From NCBI GenBank assembly GCA_002315455.1, contig DCGG01000012.1:360-9287 (forward strand): a DNA stretch of 8,928 nucleotides, read 5' to 3'. Origin of the DNA: Lentisphaeria bacterium UBA1784 (lineage in GTDB: Bacteria > Verrucomicrobiota > Lentisphaeria > Victivallales > Victivallaceae). Below, piece after piece: positions 6,629-8,928 of the stretch (within the stretch, counting starts at the first letter, position 1; every line of letters starts with the position of its first letter). The position numbers and the translations under genes are program-made. The notes beneath the pieces are model-generated. The model saw only the letters and a program-made list of their open reading frames with translations. It did no database searches and had not been told where the DNA came from.

Positions 6629-8590
6629 ATGAGTTCTGATCTGATGGAGAACAAGACGGGAAGAGCTGCCGGAGAGTGGTTCTTCTGGTTCTGCGCGGTG
6701 GTCCTGCTGGGCCTTTTCCTGTGGGTCAACGCTCTCTGGGGTTCCGAAAACCGCTGGGCGGAAGTTGTCCGGGAGATGATCCTCACCGGGGACTATCTGC
6801 ACCCTGCGATCAACTGGCAGATCTACTTCGACAAACCGCAGTTGAGTTATTGGTTCATCCTGCCCTTCGCGTGGCTCTGGGGCGTCAACGAACTGACGGT
6901 GCGGATCCCCAGCGCCATCGCCGCGCTGGTGGCGCTGTACGCGACGCGGGAACTGGCCCGGACGTTCTTCGACGACTGCACCGCCCGGCTGTCCGGCTGG
7001 GTCCTGCTGTCCAGTTACGGATTCATCTGGTGGGGCCGCTGCGCCGCCGCCGACATGGAGAACCTTGCGGCGATCGTGCTGGCGGTCTATTGGTTTTTCC
7101 GGGTGGAGAAGGCTCCGGGGTTCTGGAAATATTTCGGGTTCTACCTCATCGCTTTCACCGGAGCCCTGGCCAAGGGGTTGCCGGCATTGGTGATGCCCTT
7201 TGCGGTGGTGGCTCCCTACGTCCTGTGGAACCGCCGGATTGCCGCTCATCTGCGCTGGTCCGACCTCTTTGCCTTCCTGTTTGCCGCGGCGATCTACGCG
7301 GTCCCTCTGGCGCTCGCGGCGAAGATCGCTCCCAATCCGCTCTTCACCTATCCTGACGGAGCCCTTTCCGGGTGGGAACTGGTCTGGCGGGAGAACGTCA
7401 TCAGAGTCTTTCAGCCCTTCGACCATCAGGACCCCTGGTTCAGTTATCTCTACAATCTGCCCCGGGTGATGCTGCCCTGGACGCCGCTCCTGATCACCGG
7501 GATCGTTTCGCTGATCCGCCGGCGCAAGGCGGTGAGCCGGGATGCGGTCCTGCTGGGCGCGGGGGCGGTATTGATGTTTTTGCTGTTCAGTTTTTCCGGG
7601 TCCCGGCGCTGGTATTATATTTTGCCGATGATGCCCTTCTGCGCCATATTCGGCGCGGCGGGGATTGCGGATGCCTGCTCCGATGGGAAATGGATGACCA
7701 AATGCGTCAGCGGGATGCGTTATCTCGTGCTGATCCTCGGTTCGGTGGCGCTGGTCTCGCCGGTGGGGATCTTCATCTGGCGGATGATTCGGCCAGGAGA
7801 AGCGCTCCCCGTAATCACTTTGGCCTCGATCCCCGTGGCGGGTCTGCTCACGCTTCTCGTCATGCTGCTGGATTCCGATCCGCCCCGGGAAGGGTGGGTC
7901 TGCCGCCGGACCGGCTGGCCTTCGCAGGTCGCCAGCATGGTTGTCGGGATCACCATTCTGTGTTGCGCCGGATTCAGTTGCGTGTGGCCCTCCTGCACTG
8001 TTTTCCGGTCGGAGCGTTCGTTTTTCCAGTCCGTGCGTCGGCTCTGCGATCAGCAGAAGGTCACTCCGGACCGCCTGATTTTCCTGTGGGATGAACCTTA
8101 TGCGAACGGCGTGTACTACATGGATCTGCGCTCTCCGGCCGTGTGGGTGAAGCCGGCTTCGCCGCAACAGACAGCGGCGGAACTCTCGAAGCTCTTTGCC
8201 GCGCATCAGGAGGAGACCTTCGGCATCCTGATGAAGAACCGACGCCGCTACGGTAAGACCTGGCCGGAAACCGTCTCCCTGCTGGGTGTGGATCTGAAGC
8301 CCGATATGCCCGCGCTGTCGGAATCCGTTTCGGAGGAGTTCGGCAAGAGGGACCATGCCGGAGACTGGAGGTTCTTCCTTGCGGCCCCGGCTCCGAAAAA
8401 AGCGGAGAAGAACCCCATTCTCGCCCCCCTGCAGAAGGTGGGTGCCATCGTGGAAAAAGGACGCCCCGTCAAAAATCTGAAAAAACTCATTGAATCTTCA
8501 GGAGATCATAAGCCATGGAAAACAAAAAGATCGAATTCGTCTCGGTGGTCGTCCCCGTCTATAACGAGGAGGGCTGCCTTCAGGAACTGA
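6629..8590 (+). CDS. ArnT-like membrane glycosyltransferase (GT39/PMT family, GT-C fold)
   Basis: A 653-residue integral membrane protein. Hydrophobic stretches are near residues 16-36, 71-86, 93-110, 122-136, 143-158, 167-200, 211-231, 275-295, 306-347, 362-384, 392-413 and 432-452, followed by a soluble, probably periplasmic, C-terminal part. GT-C enzymes of this type move a sugar from undecaprenyl phosphate to an acceptor; ArnT moves L-Ara4N to lipid A. Family cues are ENRWAEVVREM (40-50), GDYLHP (54-59), YFDKP (66-70), AKGLPALVMP (181-190) and SRRWYYILP (325-333). Neighbouring arnB and arnC make an ArnT role likely. However, canonical PDE, FEKP and KLP motifs read GSE, FDKP and RRW here, so no symbol is given. 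It is about 100 residues longer than E. coli ArnT (550). The start at 6629 has GAGGG at 6620-6624 (4-base spacing). The last 25 codons overlap arnC out of frame and may reflect a frameshift; a shifted frame would end at 8491-8493. Confidence 0.85.
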   Translation: MSSDLMENKTGRAAGEWFFWFCAVVLLGLFLWVNALWGSENRWAEVVREMILTGDYLHPAINWQIYFDKPQLSYWFILPFAWLWGVNELTVRIPSAIAALVALYATRELARTFFDDCTARLSGWVLLSSYGFIWWGRCAAADMENLAAIVLAVYWFFRVEKAPGFWKYFGFYLIAFTGALAKGLPALVMPFAVVAPYVLWNRRIAAHLRWSDLFAFLFAAAIYAVPLALAAKIAPNPLFTYPDGALSGWELVWRENVIRVFQPFDHQDPWFSYLYNLPRVMLPWTPLLITGIVSLIRRRKAVSRDAVLLGAGAVLMFLLFSFSGSRRWYYILPMMPFCAIFGAAGIADACSDGKWMTKCVSGMRYLVLILGSVALVSPVGIFIWRMIRPGEALPVITLASIPVAGLLTLLVMLLDSDPPREGWVCRRTGWPSQVASMVVGITILCCAGFSCVWPSCTVFRSERSFFQSVRRLCDQQKVTPDRLIFLWDEPYANGVYYMDLRSPAVWVKPASPQQTAAELSKLFAAHQEETFGILMKNRRRYGKTWPETVSLLGVDLKPDMPALSESVSEEFGKRDHAGDWRFFLAAPAPKKAEKNPILAPLQKVGAIVEKGRPVKNLKKLIESSGDHKPWKTKRSNSSRWSSPSITRRAAFRN

Positions 8591-8928
8591 TCGACCGGAC
8601 TCTGGCGGCGCTGGACCGGCTGGGGCGGAAGTTTGAATTCATTCTGGTGGATGACGGCAGCCATGACAGTTCCGCGGACATCATCTCCAAGGCCTCGGAA
8701 GCGCGGCCGGAGCAGGTGGTCGGATGCATCCTCAACCGGAACTACGGCCAGCACGCCGCGATCATGGCGGGATTCTCCCTCTGCCGCGGCGATCTGATCA
8801 TCACGCTGGACGCCGACCTGCAGAACCCTCCGGAGGAGATCCCCAATCTGGTGGCCGCCGCCGACAAGGGCAACGATGTGGTGGGGACCGTCCGGCAGAA
8901 CCGGCAGGACACCCTGTTCCGGCGGTTG
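8515..8928 (+). CDS. arnC: Undecaprenyl-phosphate 4-deoxy-4-formamido-L-arabinose transferase ArnC (partial, runs off the right edge)
   Basis: The first 138 residues of a GT2-family, GT-A-fold transferase; E. coli ArnC has about 322 residues, so a little over half is missing, including the expected C-terminal membrane helices. ArnC transfers Ara4-formamido from its UDP carrier to undecaprenyl phosphate on the cytoplasmic face of the inner membrane. Visible motifs are VVVPVYNEE (11-19), VDDGSHD (45-51), LNRNYGQHAAIMAGFS (73-88), TLDADLQNPPEEIP (97-110, with the metal-binding DxD at Asp99-Asp101) and DVVGTVRQNRQD (121-132). NRNYGQH and VRQNRQD are typical of ArnC rather than of GtrB or dolichyl-phosphate-mannose synthases, which share the rest. 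The ATG has AGGAG at 8500-8504, 10 bases upstream. The conserved region begins only about 8 residues in, so the start cannot be much later, and the overlap with the upstream frame is real in this sequence. Confidence 0.92.
   Translation, partial: MENKKIEFVSVVVPVYNEEGCLQELIDRTLAALDRLGRKFEFILVDDGSHDSSADIISKASEARPEQVVGCILNRNYGQHAAIMAGFSLCRGDLIITLDADLQNPPEEIPNLVAAADKGNDVVGTVRQNRQDTLFRRL

Noticed and set aside
6602..8356. 584-codon open frame on the minus strand opposite the ArnT-like gene
   Set aside because: The translation is Arg/His/Pro/Gln-rich and lacks hydrophobic or catalytic patterns, while the + strand shows a coherent multi-pass membrane protein.

Overview
The window is a GC-rich, densely packed bacterial stretch in which every gene lies on the + strand. 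A complete BamA (outer-membrane protein assembly) and Ara4N-type lipid A modification genes mark a diderm (Gram-negative) organism. Gene content and protein divergence would fit a member of the PVC group such as Lentisphaerota or Verrucomicrobiota. That placement is an impression from sequence style, not a demonstrated assignment.

Layout. (1) Positions 1-593 hold the tail of rpsR (ribosomal protein S18) and complete rplI (L9), the end of a ribosomal-protein operon. (2) Positions 594-799 are a 206-base intergenic region. It starts with a strong, long-stemmed intrinsic terminator (604-667), followed by a dnaB leader with a second perfect hairpin and several smaller stems. (3) Positions 800-2233 are dnaB, the replicative helicase. 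The order rpsR-rplI-dnaB is widely conserved in bacteria. (4) From about 2308 to the right edge there is a tightly spaced set: bamA, mazG (start codon abutting the bamA stop), arnB (overlapping mazG by 8 bases), an ArnT-like GT39 membrane glycosyltransferase (39-base gap), and arnC (cut by the window end). The spacing suggests one transcript from bamA, possibly from dnaB, onward.

How the genes work together. ArnB makes UDP-4-amino-4-deoxy-L-arabinose (UDP-L-Ara4N). After formylation by an ArnA not present here, ArnC loads the sugar on undecaprenyl phosphate. An ArnT-type enzyme then transfers it to lipid A in the periplasm, lowering negative surface charge. Placing this pathway next to bamA makes the right two thirds of the window largely an outer-membrane module, with the house-cleaning nucleotide pyrophosphohydrolase MazG in between.

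I found no mobile element, CRISPR array, tRNA, rRNA or clear novel system. The points most worth a second look are the departures of the ArnT-like protein from canonical ArnT motifs, the 76-base out-of-frame overlap of its reading frame with arnC (possibly a homopolymer frameshift), the bamA-mazG-arn gene order, and the structured rplI-dnaB intergenic region.
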